64,000 nucleotides of DNA from Cupriavidus oxalaticus (lineage in GTDB: Bacteria > Pseudomonadota > Gammaproteobacteria > Burkholderiales > Burkholderiaceae), in assembly GCF_004768545.1 (NCBI RefSeq), contig NZ_CP038635.1:3249501-3313500 (forward strand), written 5' to 3'. Shown in pieces: positions 44,679 through 55,400 of the stretch (the stretch's first letter is position 1; each line of letters starts with the position of its first letter). A program made the position numbers and the translations under genes. The notes beneath the pieces are model-generated. The model saw nothing but the letters and a program-made list of their open reading frames with translations, was not told where the DNA came from and did no database searches.

Positions 44679-45245
44679 ATGACTGAATCTCATCCCAGCC
44701 ATGGCCCACGCTTCCGGCTTGGCCGTCTGGTGGCGACGCCCGGCGCGTTGGCTGCGCTCAGGCATGCAGAATCTCACCCCATCGCCTTGCTGGTCTGCCA
44801 CATGCGTGGCGATTGGCAGGAGGTAGGCGATTTCGCGCCGAAAGATGTCAGCCCAAAGCGAGTACCCATCGCGGGCAACTTCATTCACCAGCTAGCACTA
44901 ATCTTGCGTAAGCTCACCATCACCCTCGCCCTTCTTACCATCGCTACCGTCAGTCATGCCGGCGTTGACATCTGCAGCATGAAGCGTTCGCAATACGAGC
45001 GCGCCCAGTGTTATGAATACGCGGTCAGCGGCGGTCTTCTGCGGATGAAGAAGAACTATGAACGCATCATGGCGGCACCCAATGTGCCCAAGGCCCTGAA
45101 AGAGAACATCCCGAAAAACCATAAGGAGTGGACGGACTACGTCGAGAAGAAGTGCTCGGACAACGCCTGTTACTACAGCCACATCAGGGACCGCAATCAG
45201 GATGTCGAACAATTCATGGCGAAGTACGGGATCAATCCGATCTAA
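44679..45245 (+). CDS. Chimeric gene: element protein N-terminus fused to a secreted cysteine-containing protein
   Basis: The first 50 residues (MTESHPSHGPRFRLGRLVATPGALAAL, then ALLVCHMRGDWQEV) match small proteins found at this place in integrative elements. After about residue 60 the character changes. LRKLTITLALLTIATVSHAGVD is a complete signal peptide with a cleavage site, followed by about 90 residues with cysteines in VDICSMKR, AQCYEY, KKCSDNACYY, which resembles LprI/DUF1311-type small periplasmic proteins. The natural start of the second part may be TTG 44904. GGAGA precedes ATG 44679. The fusion probably marks the right-hand break of the element fragment. Confidence 0.6.
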   Translation: MTESHPSHGPRFRLGRLVATPGALAALRHAESHPIALLVCHMRGDWQEVGDFAPKDVSPKRVPIAGNFIHQLALILRKLTITLALLTIATVSHAGVDICSMKRSQYERAQCYEYAVSGGLLRMKKNYERIMAAPNVPKALKENIPKNHKEWTDYVEKKCSDNACYYSHIRDRNQDVEQFMAKYGINPI

Positions 45246-45765
45246 AGCGTCGTGACAAAAGAGCAGACTGGGCGCAAGCCCAGTCTGCTCTACCCATTCA
45301 TTACTCTTTTTTGGCAAAGAAAGTGCGGCGCCACCGCTTAAGCAACTCGGCTGCATCGCTGCGGCGTCACAGAATCGGCAAGCCACCGTTCGTGCGTCCC
45401 TAGGCTGACCGGCCGTAATGGGGCTACTGTCATCCGCCTTCTCGGCCGAGTCGGCCGTCCATTGAGGGGGTGGAAGATCAAAGCCGGCATCGGCCAACCG
45501 GCGGTACGCTCTCTCCAAACTGTTGTAGGCGTTCGGCTCTAATTTCTTCGATACCCCTCGAGCAACAGTTCCAGCAGTCTCAGCAGGAAAAGCTCGTCTC
45601 GAATGGGGCGTGCCACGCGACCCCGCAAAGCGGGGCTTCGGGCGCATCCAAGCCGAAACTCGGCTTCCGGGCTAGAATTGGTCCTGGTGCAACTTTCTCC
45701 TCTTCCCACGCACACTGGATGAACCGTGTCGGCCGAAACGCGGTCATCCGACCAAAAGCAGAGGG
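45246..45765. other. Intergenic region left of the insertion sequence
   Basis: 520 bases. It holds the terminator at 45260-45291. A minus-strand stretch about 45440-45560 reads KKLEPNAYNSLERAYRRLADAGFDLPPPQW, which looks like a remnant of a real gene, but no start, family or intact frame could be supported. Confidence 0.45.
45260..45291 (+). terminator. Strong hairpin terminator
   Basis: AGAGCAGACTGGGC-GCAA-GCCCAGTCTGCTCT, a perfect 14-bp stem with a GCAA loop, beginning 15 bases after the stop of the chimeric gene; a T-rich run follows about 12 bases later. Confidence 0.7.
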
Positions 45766-45777
45766 CCGCAACCGGCC
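45766..45777. repeat. Target site duplication, left copy
   Basis: CCGCAACCGGCC directly before the left end of the insertion sequence, repeated exactly at 47187-47198. Confidence 0.85.
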
Positions 45778-47186
45778 TAATGCCGTTCAGTTTAGGTCCT
45801 TTCTGAGGAACCGGACGGTGTAGCGCTTAGGCAGGGCTTTGACTTCACGGGGGCACTTACGCCCCTTTCGCTTTTGGACGATCGCCAACTGAAGTTTGGC
45901 GCGCATGCGCTGCAGATGGGCCGGCAGCTTGCCTGGGGCCATGCCGGCTGCCCAGATCAACTCGCCCTGTATCAGGCGCAAGGCCAGCACAAAGCTCAGG
46001 TCGGTGGGCTCGGCGCGGGCCTCGAGCGCAGCCTTGGCCATCTCCAGGCGCACCAGGTTGTACGCAATCAGTGCCCCCCAGATTTCCTGATGCACGCCCT
46101 CAGGCTGGCGGCTGCGCAAGGTCAGTTCGGCCCCGAGCATCGTCTGCTTCAGTTCCCGATAGCTGGTTTCGATTTCCCAACGGCGCTTGTAGCACCCAAT
46201 GATGTCGGCTGCCTTGAAGCGCCGACGGTCTGTCAACGAGGTCAACAGGACGCGGTCTGAGTCCTCGTCCCGGATCGCGCGAGCTGTCCAAGTCTCTGGC
46301 AAGGCAGGATTCTTGCGGCGAGCCTGAGGCGAGACCTTCATCTGGACGATGCCATCACCCTCGTTGCCTGAGAGCAGCTCCCACTGCAGATTCTTCTTGG
46401 CGGGGATCAGGAAGTGGCGCTCGCTGCCGCCCATGCGCAAGCCCCACAGGATCTCTGCGGCCAGAAAGCCCTTGTCAAAGATCGTCAACGAATGATCCGG
46501 GATCCGCTCAATGAGCTCCTTGGCATAGAGCATCTCGTTGCGCCCGTAACAGCCAAAGGCGATATCGGCAACAAGATGGGTGGGAACAGCCGTGAGCGAG
46601 ACCCCGCGGACTTGTGGATAGCTGGCGACCTTGCCGCTGGCGTAGCTCTGCGCGCCAAAGTGGAGGCGATTCTCAGGGCTATCGGCGGTGCGGAAGGTGG
46701 TCCCATCCATGGCATAAAGCGCCAAGCCCTTCCATTTGTAGTGCGCAGCATCCTGAGTCACCCACGCCCGCGCGGTCTGCTCGAACAGCCACAACAGCGG
46801 CTGGTCTCCAAGCCGCTCGCGGGCTTGGGCAATCCCGCTCTTGCTGACACAGGCGTTGGCATCGTTGGGCAGTGCCAGGTCCAGCGTCTCCAGCACATCG
46901 GGAATCGATTGGTGCCGATAGAGCGCCAGCGCGATGACCAGCCAGACCACCTGCTCTGCTGGCAGTCGACGCCGGCGAACGGACGCTGTTCCTGTGGCTG
47001 CCAGCGCCTGCTCAATCCAAGCCATCGGCAGATGCTCACTGAGCCGGGCAAAACTGGCCGGCTCACTAAGCTTAAGGGTGGCGTGGACTTGTTCCGATAG
47101 CATCGGAACGGCAAGTTAACAGCTCGACACCTTGTTTACAACCCCTGCAAAGAAAAATGCCGTTCAGACTTAACTGAACGGCATTA
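45778..47186 (-). mobile_element. Complete IS4-family insertion sequence (1409 bp)
   Basis: The terminal inverted repeats begin TAATGCCGTTCAGTT at both ends and continue with one mismatch for about 18 bases. A perfect 12-bp target duplication CCGCAACCGGCC flanks them. A single transposase gene fills the element. Intact ends, an intact gene and an exact duplication mean a recent and probably still movable insertion. Confidence 0.9.
45787..47103 (-). CDS. IS4-family transposase
   Basis: A 438-residue DDE transposase. The first catalytic aspartate lies in YAMDGTTFRT and the second in LTIFDKGFLAAE. The third acidic residue is within the IS4 signature YKRRWEIETSYRELK (Y-2-R-3-E-6-K). The N-terminal domain has WIEQALAATG and RRRLPAEQVVWLVIALALYR, which is usual for the family. 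The gene appears intact and ends 9 bases inside the left terminal repeat. Confidence 0.93.
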   Translation of the reverse strand: MLSEQVHATLKLSEPASFARLSEHLPMAWIEQALAATGTASVRRRRLPAEQVVWLVIALALYRHQSIPDVLETLDLALPNDANACVSKSGIAQARERLGDQPLLWLFEQTARAWVTQDAAHYKWKGLALYAMDGTTFRTADSPENRLHFGAQSYASGKVASYPQVRGVSLTAVPTHLVADIAFGCYGRNEMLYAKELIERIPDHSLTIFDKGFLAAEILWGLRMGGSERHFLIPAKKNLQWELLSGNEGDGIVQMKVSPQARRKNPALPETWTARAIRDEDSDRVLLTSLTDRRRFKAADIIGCYKRRWEIETSYRELKQTMLGAELTLRSRQPEGVHQEIWGALIAYNLVRLEMAKAALEARAEPTDLSFVLALRLIQGELIWAAGMAPGKLPAHLQRMRAKLQLAIVQKRKGRKCPREVKALPKRYTVRFLRKDLN

Positions 47187-47198
47187 CCGCAACCGGCC
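47187..47198. repeat. Target site duplication, right copy
   Basis: CCGCAACCGGCC directly after the right end of the insertion sequence, identical to 45766-45777. Confidence 0.85.
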
Positions 47199-47360
47199 CC
47201 CCTTTCAGTCATTCGCCAACTCCTAACTCGATCGCCGCTTCGTTCGAGCAGCGGCTCATCGTTTGGAATAGCCTGGACCGAATGCTGCTCGGTCCACGCG
47301 GACCCCCAGTATTGGTATTGCAGAATACCTTGCAAGATCGCGAATTATTCGCCACCAATA

Positions 47361-47615
47361 TTAGTCCTGACCATCAGAAATGGTGATGAGCTCATCTTTC
47401 TTCACAGGATAATCAGTCTTCGAGTATGTGTTGGGGGGTGGACTTGCACCCTTCATGATTTTAACGCGGCCTTCTTTATCGTCGTATGAGGCAACATTTA
47501 TCGCCACCGCCCCTTCCGCCATATCTAAAAATCTATCAAAAACAACGGTTTGAGTTATTTTGTCAGTCACCTGAACAATTTTCCCAGAATCTACGGCCTG
47601 TATGAACATTCTCAT
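47361..47615 (-). CDS. 84-aa hypothetical protein
   Basis: A small soluble protein, MRMFIQAVDSGKIVQVTDKI..., predicted mixed strand/helix, with a lysine-rich second half and a short PPP turn. GGAGGAGAG lies 3-4 bases before the ATG, a strong ribosome site, so it is probably expressed. The base composition is clearly lower in GC than that of its surroundings, which suggests acquisition. No family is recognised and no membrane segment or cysteine is present. A tiny 26-codon frame with its own ribosome site lies just upstream on the same strand. Confidence 0.6.
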   Translation of the reverse strand: MRMFIQAVDSGKIVQVTDKITQTVVFDRFLDMAEGAVAINVASYDDKEGRVKIMKGASPPPNTYSKTDYPVKKDELITISDGQD

Positions 47616-47635
47616 GCCTCTCCTCCGTTGATGCT

Positions 47636-47716
47636 TTAATACTCGAGTTGTACATCATCCTTGCCCGTAATAACGACCCAAAACGAGATAACAGCAAACT
47701 GTTTTGGTCCCCTCAT
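47636..47716 (-). CDS. Possible 26-aa peptide gene
   Basis: MRGPKQFAVISFWVVITGKDDVQLEY. AAGGAG lies 7 bases before the ATG and overlaps the stop of an upstream open frame ending NAGAAAKE (stop at 47720-47722). It precedes the 84-aa gene by 20 bases. It has a short hydrophobic core. It could be a leader peptide, a toxin-like peptide or chance. Confidence 0.3.
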   Translation of the reverse strand: MRGPKQFAVISFWVVITGKDDVQLEY

Positions 47717-47722
47717 TGGTTA

Positions 47723-48600
47723 CTCCTTAGCAGCAGCACCGGCATTAGTCACTGTTGCCGAACTGGGAGCCGCTCCCTCTTCTATCACGTCCGCGAGAAA
47801 GAAAGTAGACGCGAATGTCGGGTAGCGCACGTAAGCTTTGATAATGTGCTGTAACGGCTCCTTCGAAGGCGCAATCCGGCTCTGGGGGCAAAAGTGAATT
47901 CCGGCTCGACTTCGCCCGAGTTCCGTAGGGCCAAGCTTCGGGAGATGAGACCGGGTTGGCCGATTCACAGTCATTCGTGTTGCCAAGGGCTACGGCCGCT
48001 TGCGGTCGCTCGATCGCTCGTCCAATACGCCACCACCCGGCAACACCCCATGTTCTGATCCTGTGCGCGGGTTGAGAAGCAAACAGGTCCAATTCAACTA
48101 CACACCATGCTCAAAACCAACAATCGGCCTCCGTAAGAATTGCTATTCCCAGCCAGAACGTGGCTCAGCTTCCGGAAGAATCAAGGAAAGTCGAAATGCA
48201 ACATCATCACTTGAGTGGATTACGCCAGTCTGGGATAACCGCCGTGGGCAAGTTACCCAATTCTTTGGGGGTTGCCTTTTGGTGCTTCTCTTCTACTATC
48301 AAGTCACAAGAAGAAAGGGAGCGTTGCATGAGATACATATCGTTGTGCAGTCATCGTGCCGTTGCACCGGCTCCATCCAGGCAGCCCGACAGGGCACCGC
48401 CGACGCCCCTCTCTCTCCGCAAGCTGCCTCACCCGCATTAACTCCCGACCTGAAATCCCGGCGATATCGCATTGCCTTGCATGCGCGCGCCGGGGGCTGT
48501 AAGGCAGCGGGAATCCACACTCTCACATCATGTCTTCGGCGTGATCGTCGTGCCGATGCCGTGGGCTTGCGACTTGCTGAAACACTCATGGAGACGCGTC
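47723..48600. other. Gene-poor region between small orphan genes and the secreted-protein gene
   Basis: About 880 bases. A minus-strand open tail at 47720-47860 (IKAYVRYPTFASTFFLADVIEEG...) may be the 3' end of a decayed or short gene. The remainder, 47870-48600, gave no frame with convincing composition or ribosome site; the promoter of the gene at 48601 is probably near its right end. Confidence 0.4.
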
Positions 48601-49200
48601 ATGCCAAGTCTTCTGTTCCGTTCGGTACTCGTCCTGTTGCTGGCTGTTTTCTCCGCGCCATCTATGGCAGCGGACATGCAAGGCTCATGCATGGTCTCGT
48701 TCAACATCAAGAACAAGACGTTCATAAACGGCGTCACACCCGTAAGCTGCCAGGCGCTGGAATCGCGCCGGCTGGCTCTGTTCCAGCAGGTCAACGCGAT
48801 GCCAACCACCGGCAACGTGGACGTTTCCGGGGCTCTCCAAAAACTGGACAGCCTCCAGGCGAAACTGAAAGCCTCAAACGCGTCTAGCGACTGGGCTGGC
48901 ATTAGCATGGCAATAACGGGCAACGCGATGGCCACCTATGCGCTGGGAGTCTGCGTCCTGGGCGATGTACCGGATTGCGCCATCGCCGTCGTCAGCAAGT
49001 TGATGTCCATGGTCAGTCTGGTCGACAGCGCGGCTTCTGCCAGCGACAAGTCCAAGGCGGTGCAGCAGATGACCACCGACATTGCCAACTTGCGCAAGGC
49101 CATCGAGGCGCTGCAGCCTCCCGCCGCCGCCATCAGGAATCGCATGGTCGACGATTTCAACGGCATGTGTGCCAACATCAAGACGCACTGCCTGAACTAG
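48601..49200 (+). CDS. Secreted hypothetical protein (199 aa)
   Basis: It begins MPSLLFRSVLVLLLAVFSAPSMAADMQG, a textbook Sec signal peptide with cleavage after SMA. The mature part is about 177 residues and mostly helical, with cysteines at SCMVSF, PVSCQAL, LGVCVLGDVPDCA, NGMCANIKTHCLN that could pair in the periplasm. A glycine/alanine-rich hydrophobic stretch (MAITGNAMATYALGVCVLG) lies in the middle. ATG 48601 is chosen because it starts the signal peptide; the frame stays open upstream to 48472 but looks non-coding. It precedes the giant gene pair by 229 bases on the same strand and may belong to the same exported system. The family is not recognised. Confidence 0.72.
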   Translation: MPSLLFRSVLVLLLAVFSAPSMAADMQGSCMVSFNIKNKTFINGVTPVSCQALESRRLALFQQVNAMPTTGNVDVSGALQKLDSLQAKLKASNASSDWAGISMAITGNAMATYALGVCVLGDVPDCAIAVVSKLMSMVSLVDSAASASDKSKAVQQMTTDIANLRKAIEALQPPAAAIRNRMVDDFNGMCANIKTHCLN

Positions 49201-49429
49201 CCAGCATCGCGCCACAGTCATTGACGTGCACGGTTCGGCGGCGCCTTCCGGTACACGCCGCGTCCGAGCAGCATGCGTCGTGGCGATACGGTGAGTCGAT
49301 GTATGGGACAGGCAGTTTGCGCGCTGCCCGCGCCCGCCGTCATCTGTTTCCTATCTGGGGCACGGGATGCCAATGGACGATTTCGCTGACTGGATGCCGG
49401 TCTGCCGCTGGCAGGCACGCCTGCTGCGC

Positions 49430-52400
49430 ATGACCCGACGGACATTTATCGGGTCCATGATCGCCACCGGCCTCATGCGCCCAGGCCGAGCGCGATCTGC
49501 CACGGCCGAAGACTGCGGCCCCCGGGATCTGGAATTCCTTCGCAGGAAAGGCGCTCTGCTTATCCGGGAAACGCCTGCGGGGCAAAGCCAATCGCATGAG
49601 TGGCTGATTGCCACCGCGGCATTCGGACCGGGCGCCACCTATACGGTGTACGCCAAACCCTGTCTCAAGGACACCGCCTATCTGGTGGCCATCGACGAAG
49701 GCAGTTTTGGCGATGGCAAAGGCACGCTCCATTTCACGCTGTCCCGCGCGACTTCCGGGAAATGGCAGATTCAGCTGCGCACCGGGTTCTGGGGCGCCGA
49801 CACGAAATCCGACGTCGTGCTGTTTCGCGATTTCTGCGACGCGCCGGCAAATTCCCAGGTGGGCAAGCCGTTGACCTTGACGCCGCCGACTGCGGCCGTC
49901 AGCAAGACGCTGGATACGCTGCTGCATCGCACGGTCGGTGCCAAGGGCCGCATGAGGGTCAGCTTCCACGCTGCATGTACCTGGACGATTCAACCCGATC
50001 TCGCCAGGGATTCGCTTGCCGCGCTCAGGACACTGGCAACCTCGCTACAACTCTCCACCATTGAGATGGGATGGTGCGTGGCGAATTCCACGCCACTGCC
50101 GGCGGTCTGCACCGACCCACCCGTGCCGGCCCTGCTCGGCGAACCGATTGGCGCGCAGACCGGCGGGAATGCCACCCAGAACGGCACTACGCGTGCACAG
50201 ATCAAGCCAGTCTTCCTGGCCCGGGGCACATCGTGCAGTGCATCCGGTGTCGTCCCGTTCGGCAAGGCGGGCAACAAGACACTACTGCTCAAGGTCACAC
50301 CCAGCATTGGGCTCCAATACCGCTTCTTCCACGACGCCTGGTCACCTTCGGCCGCACCAACCGTGGCGACATTGTCGGGGGAATGGGCGCTTGCACTCAA
50401 GAACGGCGACGACATGGCATTCGGCCCGGTTTGCGGGCTGCAGGGTTCGATCGACTTCACGCAACCTGCGAAGGCCACCAATGCCACGCAGATCCGGATG
50501 GCGTTCACGCTACCTGCAACAACCCAACCCGTGACGTCGGCCGTGGGGCGCATGCTCATTGCCGGTGCGGACTTGCCTACCGTTGGCGCAGACAATGGGG
50601 CTGCGGCCGCGCCGGCTGGAGAAACGTCCCAGGACAAGCCATCGGCACAAACAACAGACAAGACCGACAACGCGCGCGACGCCGGGCAACAGCCCGGGGA
50701 CAAGCCGGAACAGCCTCCCCCATCGGAAACCCCCAATGGCAAGCCCGCCAGCGATGCCGATACACCGTCATCGCCCGCGCCGTCGACCAGTACGACGCTA
50801 TCGCTGATCTTGAGGCATGCCGGCGGCCAGCTGAACCAGGCTCGCGCCCTGGAAAGCTGCAAGATCGAACAGATCGAAGGCACAGTCTGGCTCAAGCAAG
50901 TATTCCTGGCGCCAACGCACACCGACGACAGCAAGCTGGTCTTCACCCGCACGCCACTGACACTACTGCACCCGTACAACACGCGGCAATCGATGCCGCC
51001 GTCCTACCTGTGGCTCGCGGCGGAGGCAAACGCCACGCCGATGGCCAGTGTTGCCCTCGACAACGCCACGCTGACCATTGGCGCCGCGCAGCAGCTGATC
51101 TGGCTGCGCTACCGTTTTGCGGGGATGTGGCTGAACGTGCATCACCCCGGCCATGCTCGTGGGCAGGAGTCGGTGGTGCTCAGCGCCGAGCGCCCCTATC
51201 GCAGCAAGCGCGAGGCTGCGGCAACGCCATCCGACGCACAACCGGGCACCGATCGCGCGGCCCGGCCGGTAATCGTGGTGGAGCTCCCGCCGCAACACAT
51301 GATGGAGCGGGCGTATTTCCTGCCGCAGCTGCCGCCGTTGCCCGACGTGGTACTGAAGAACCCAACCTTCAAGTGGAATAACCAGGACTATGGCAGCCAG
51401 CCCGAGGCATTCCTGGCGCAACTGCGCAAGCTGTCACCTGACGACGTCACCTCATTCCGACTCGCCTATGGAGAAAGCAAGGCCGCCCAGGAACCGGGCG
51501 GCATGTTCGACAAGGTGCGCAAGAAGCTGTCAACCACACCCTGGGCCGGTCTTCCAGATGACCAACGTGCATACGTTGGCCCCTATGGCATGGACCCGGA
51601 CGTCTGGGCCAAGGCCCGGGAGGTCCAAGTAGAACTCTTCCAGGACGGCCTGAAAGGCATGATGGACAACGTCATCACACAGGCTGAGAATCAGGCAGCT
51701 TCGCTCCAGCTCCCCCCGAACCAGGTTGCGCAGGATCGCAGCAAACCAGCCGGCTTCCTGGACCTGCTTGCCGCGTTGCGTCAGTACCTGGGCACGCCGC
51801 AGACGACACCCTATGCGGCCAACACGTTTGAAGCTGCGGTGGGCCTTGAACGGGCGATCGGCAGTTGCCTTCCCGCATATCAGCAGTTCCGTGACTTCTA
51901 CCGGGACTGGAAGGCAGGGTACTACGCGCCCCTTTCCAGCAAGGCTGACGCGAGGCCGCCCGTGTCAAGCCCGATCGACCTTGAGTTCTTCAACAAGAAC
52001 AACCTGAACTGGCGCAAGGACAAGCGCCAAGACGACGACCAGATCAACGCGATCGCCGCCTATGTCAGCAAGATCGGCGGCGCTGAAGAGCCTGAGCTAC
52101 GTACACAGGCGCGTTATGCCGGACCAACCCGGCTTGCCTTCCACGTCGATGGCACGGACGCGCAACCGGCAGGCAAGGCGTCACCGTCGATCCCGTTCAC
52201 GCTTGCGGGGCTGACCGCATTGTCCGACCTGGAACCAGCCGTCGTACCACGGGCGCGGGCCTTCGGCGCGATATCGGCCGATGCGGACGCCAACGACAAG
52301 ACGCGCGATGACAAGAAGGCACCGGACGAGAACAACAAGGGCAACAAGGATAAGCGCGACAAGACGCCCAGCGTTTCCCAGGACGCCGGCACGCCCGATC

Positions 52401-55400
52401 CGCGGCTGGAAATGCTCCGGCGCCTCCGCTTTCGCAGCGGCCGCTACGTGACCCTGCTGGAACGCCTGGCCGATGTGTACACAAGCCTGCAAGCGCCTCC
52501 CGGCATGTGGGAGACATCGATCGAAGCGGTGTCGCGGCTGCAGTTGTCGACGTCGCAGAACGCCCGCTACATGGTGCCCACCAACCTGCACACGCGGGTC
52601 TATGGCACCACCGCAGCGCAGGGCCGCGCGCACCAGCCCCGGCAATCGAGCGCCCTGCTCTGGTCACTGGACCTTGCCGTGAGCGATGGCGACGTCGGCC
52701 TGCGGGCCATCCATTCGCCAGACCTGCGCCCCGGCGCCTTGCTGCATGCCATGGAGCGAGACCTCGGGCAGCGCGTGCCCGATAGCAAGGTTCCGCCCTA
52801 CTGGACCAATCTCCCGGGCGTCAGCGCGCCGCCGCGCGGCCCGCGCGCGCCCTGGGCCATCGGGACCAATGAAGGTACGCCAGGGCAGCCATCGCCCATC
52901 GACCTCTTCAACAAGCTTCTGCCCAACCACCAAGGCGATAACGACCCACGGAAGCTGGACGCGAACAAGCCCTGCCCAACCGAGGCCGACAAACTCGACG
53001 CCCATCCGGCGCGCAACCTGCTGCGCTACCTGTGCGAGCGGCCCGGTGCCTTCAAGGACCCTGAGCTGTACTTCCGTACCGCGATGGATGCCTTCGATCG
53101 GCACGAACTGGTGCTGCTGTCATCGGCCTGGGGCTTGCCGGTCAGGGGGCGCCGCGATGCAGCCGGGCGACTGCAGCAGTTGCGCACGTCGAGCCAGGTG
53201 GAGCCGGGCGACGAATTCCGGCTCATCGACGCGGAATCCGGCACGGCGATCTACCAGCCACGTCCGCTCAATGTCTCGGAACTGCGCCTGACCGCGCTGG
53301 GCGCCACGTTCCGCCACGACACCACGTTCGTGCCGCCCGCCGGCGCGCGACACCTGGCGCTCGGCCCGTCCTTCGACGCCTTGTCGATCGAGCGCTGGCA
53401 GCACTGGTCGGCGCTTGGTCGCGACCTCTTCGTCGAGGTGGTCTACAAGGGGTTCCTGTTCCCACTGGGCCATCGCGCCTCGCTGGTCAAGCGTACCGAG
53501 CGCACCTTCCTCAAGGGGCCGGCCGGCACGATTCGCGCCTATCTGCGGCAGCGCATGTTCATACGCGTGGGCGCGCCGCGCAAGGCCTTCCCGGCGATCG
53601 GGCAGCCCAACGGCGGGCGCCAGATGCCGGTGGATGACATCACCATCCTGACCCTCACCACGCCCGATATCATCGATCCCACCCTCGATGTGGCCAACGG
53701 CGATGCAGTGGCCCCTAGTGGCCGCGTGCTGAGCGACCACGTTGGCCTGATGTTCTGGCCACGCGTTGCGCAGACCGACGGCGCCGAAGTCCGGTTCGAA
53801 TTCACCGTGGATGGCCTGCCATCACGCATGCCACTGATGTTCGTGGACAACGTGGCCGCGCACAACGACCGGACGATGCGCGCGCTGATCACCCAGTACA
53901 ACGGCATCCGCAGCCAAACCGACAAGACGCCGGCCGACTTGCGCACATTGCCGCTGGGCGGACAGAAGCACCGCTATGCCCCCGAGCACAAGCCCGGCGA
54001 CACGTCGCACCAGACGCACACGTGGCAATTGAAGGCGCAGGGCGGGCCGTCGTCGCTACCAGGCGCCAGTGCCAGCGACAAGGGCGGCTGGGAGGGCGAG
54101 AACCTTGGCTTCGACGACCCATTGCTGGAAGCCGCCGAACAGCCACCGTTCTACCCCGCCATCGAAGTGGCCTGGCTGCGTATCGACCAGGTGGACCAGT
54201 TCGCAGGGCAACCGACGCCACCCATCCGGGCCCAGTTCGACGGTCACTACGTGGCCTACGGCTTTCCGGTTGGCGATGCCGACGCGGCGCGCGCGGTCAA
54301 CGACAACGGGCTGGAAATCTACCTGAACGTGCTGGACAGCATCTCGCTGTCGATGGGCGGTGGCGGCGCCTATCGCTCGGGCGGCATCTTCTCGCCAAAT
54401 TCACCGATCGCCGCATTGAGCCGAAAAAACGGCCCGCTGTCCGGGAAGATGCTCGAGCACCCCGTGCCAGGACAACTGGGCAACCTGGTCGGCGCCTACG
54501 GATCGAGAGTGCCGCCGGCCACCAAGTCGGCCTCGCCCGCAGTCGTGACCGGGCCCAATGCGTCCATGCCGCAAGCGGTCAAACAGTTCTTCAACGGCGA
54601 CGGTACCAAGCTATTCGGCCTGGTTCCCATCTTCAAGCTGCTCGAGGCCGTCAACAACTGGCCAAGTGATCAGGATGCGCTGCCCAAGCTGAAGGAGTTT
54701 GTCTCGTACGGCCAATCGGAGGCGACGCGAATCGCGAGCGACTTGCTGACCCCGTTGCGCGAGAAGCTTGACGCGCTGCTAGCCCAGTGGGAAAGCCTTG
54801 ACAAGACATTGCGCAGCGACACGTCTGACGCCACCAAGATGGGGCCCGCAGATTCCGGCGTCATCAAGCTAGGGCTCGCCGATGCCTATCCTGACGTCGA
54901 TAGCGCGCTGCGCAGCCTGGTGCTGGCAGTGCACAGCGCGGCAGATGGCGCAAGCAGCGCCCGGCAAGGCAATGGCAACGTGGCATGGATGGCGCTTATC
55001 GGCGCCGTTTACGAAAGTGGGCGTCGGCTGGTGACGGCGATCGATCGCGTCGGCACCCATCCGCTCCAGGGACTCGCCGCGCAGGCGGGCGCCTCACTTC
55101 ACAGTCTCGTCGATGGCATGCTCAGTGCCGTTGATAGCAACGTGAAGGCATGGGTCATCAGCCTGAGCAATGACAACGCATTCCGCTCAGTCCTGATCAA
55201 CCAGTGCCTGCCGCCCGGCGATGACGTGATTTTCAGCCTTCCCCTGCCCGTGCTGACGTTGAAGTGGATCAACGCGAAGTTTGCCGCGATCGAGCAGGCC
55301 GCCCGGCCTGTCGCCGCCGACCTGCAGCCGCCGCTGGCGGCGTTACTGGCCATGACCCAGGACGATCTGGACGCAGGGAAATGGACCCCCAGCGTGGTGC

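Noticed and set aside
44898..45647. 249-codon minus-strand frame
   Set aside because: Most of it is antisense to the secreted half of the chimeric gene and to the terminator. Only a short piece looks protein-like, so it is kept only as a possible remnant.
48000..48600. Several overlapping plus-strand frames before the secreted protein
   Set aside because: None has a ribosome site, family pattern or a consistent coding character. The in-frame upstream extension to 48472 destroys the N-terminal position of the signal peptide.
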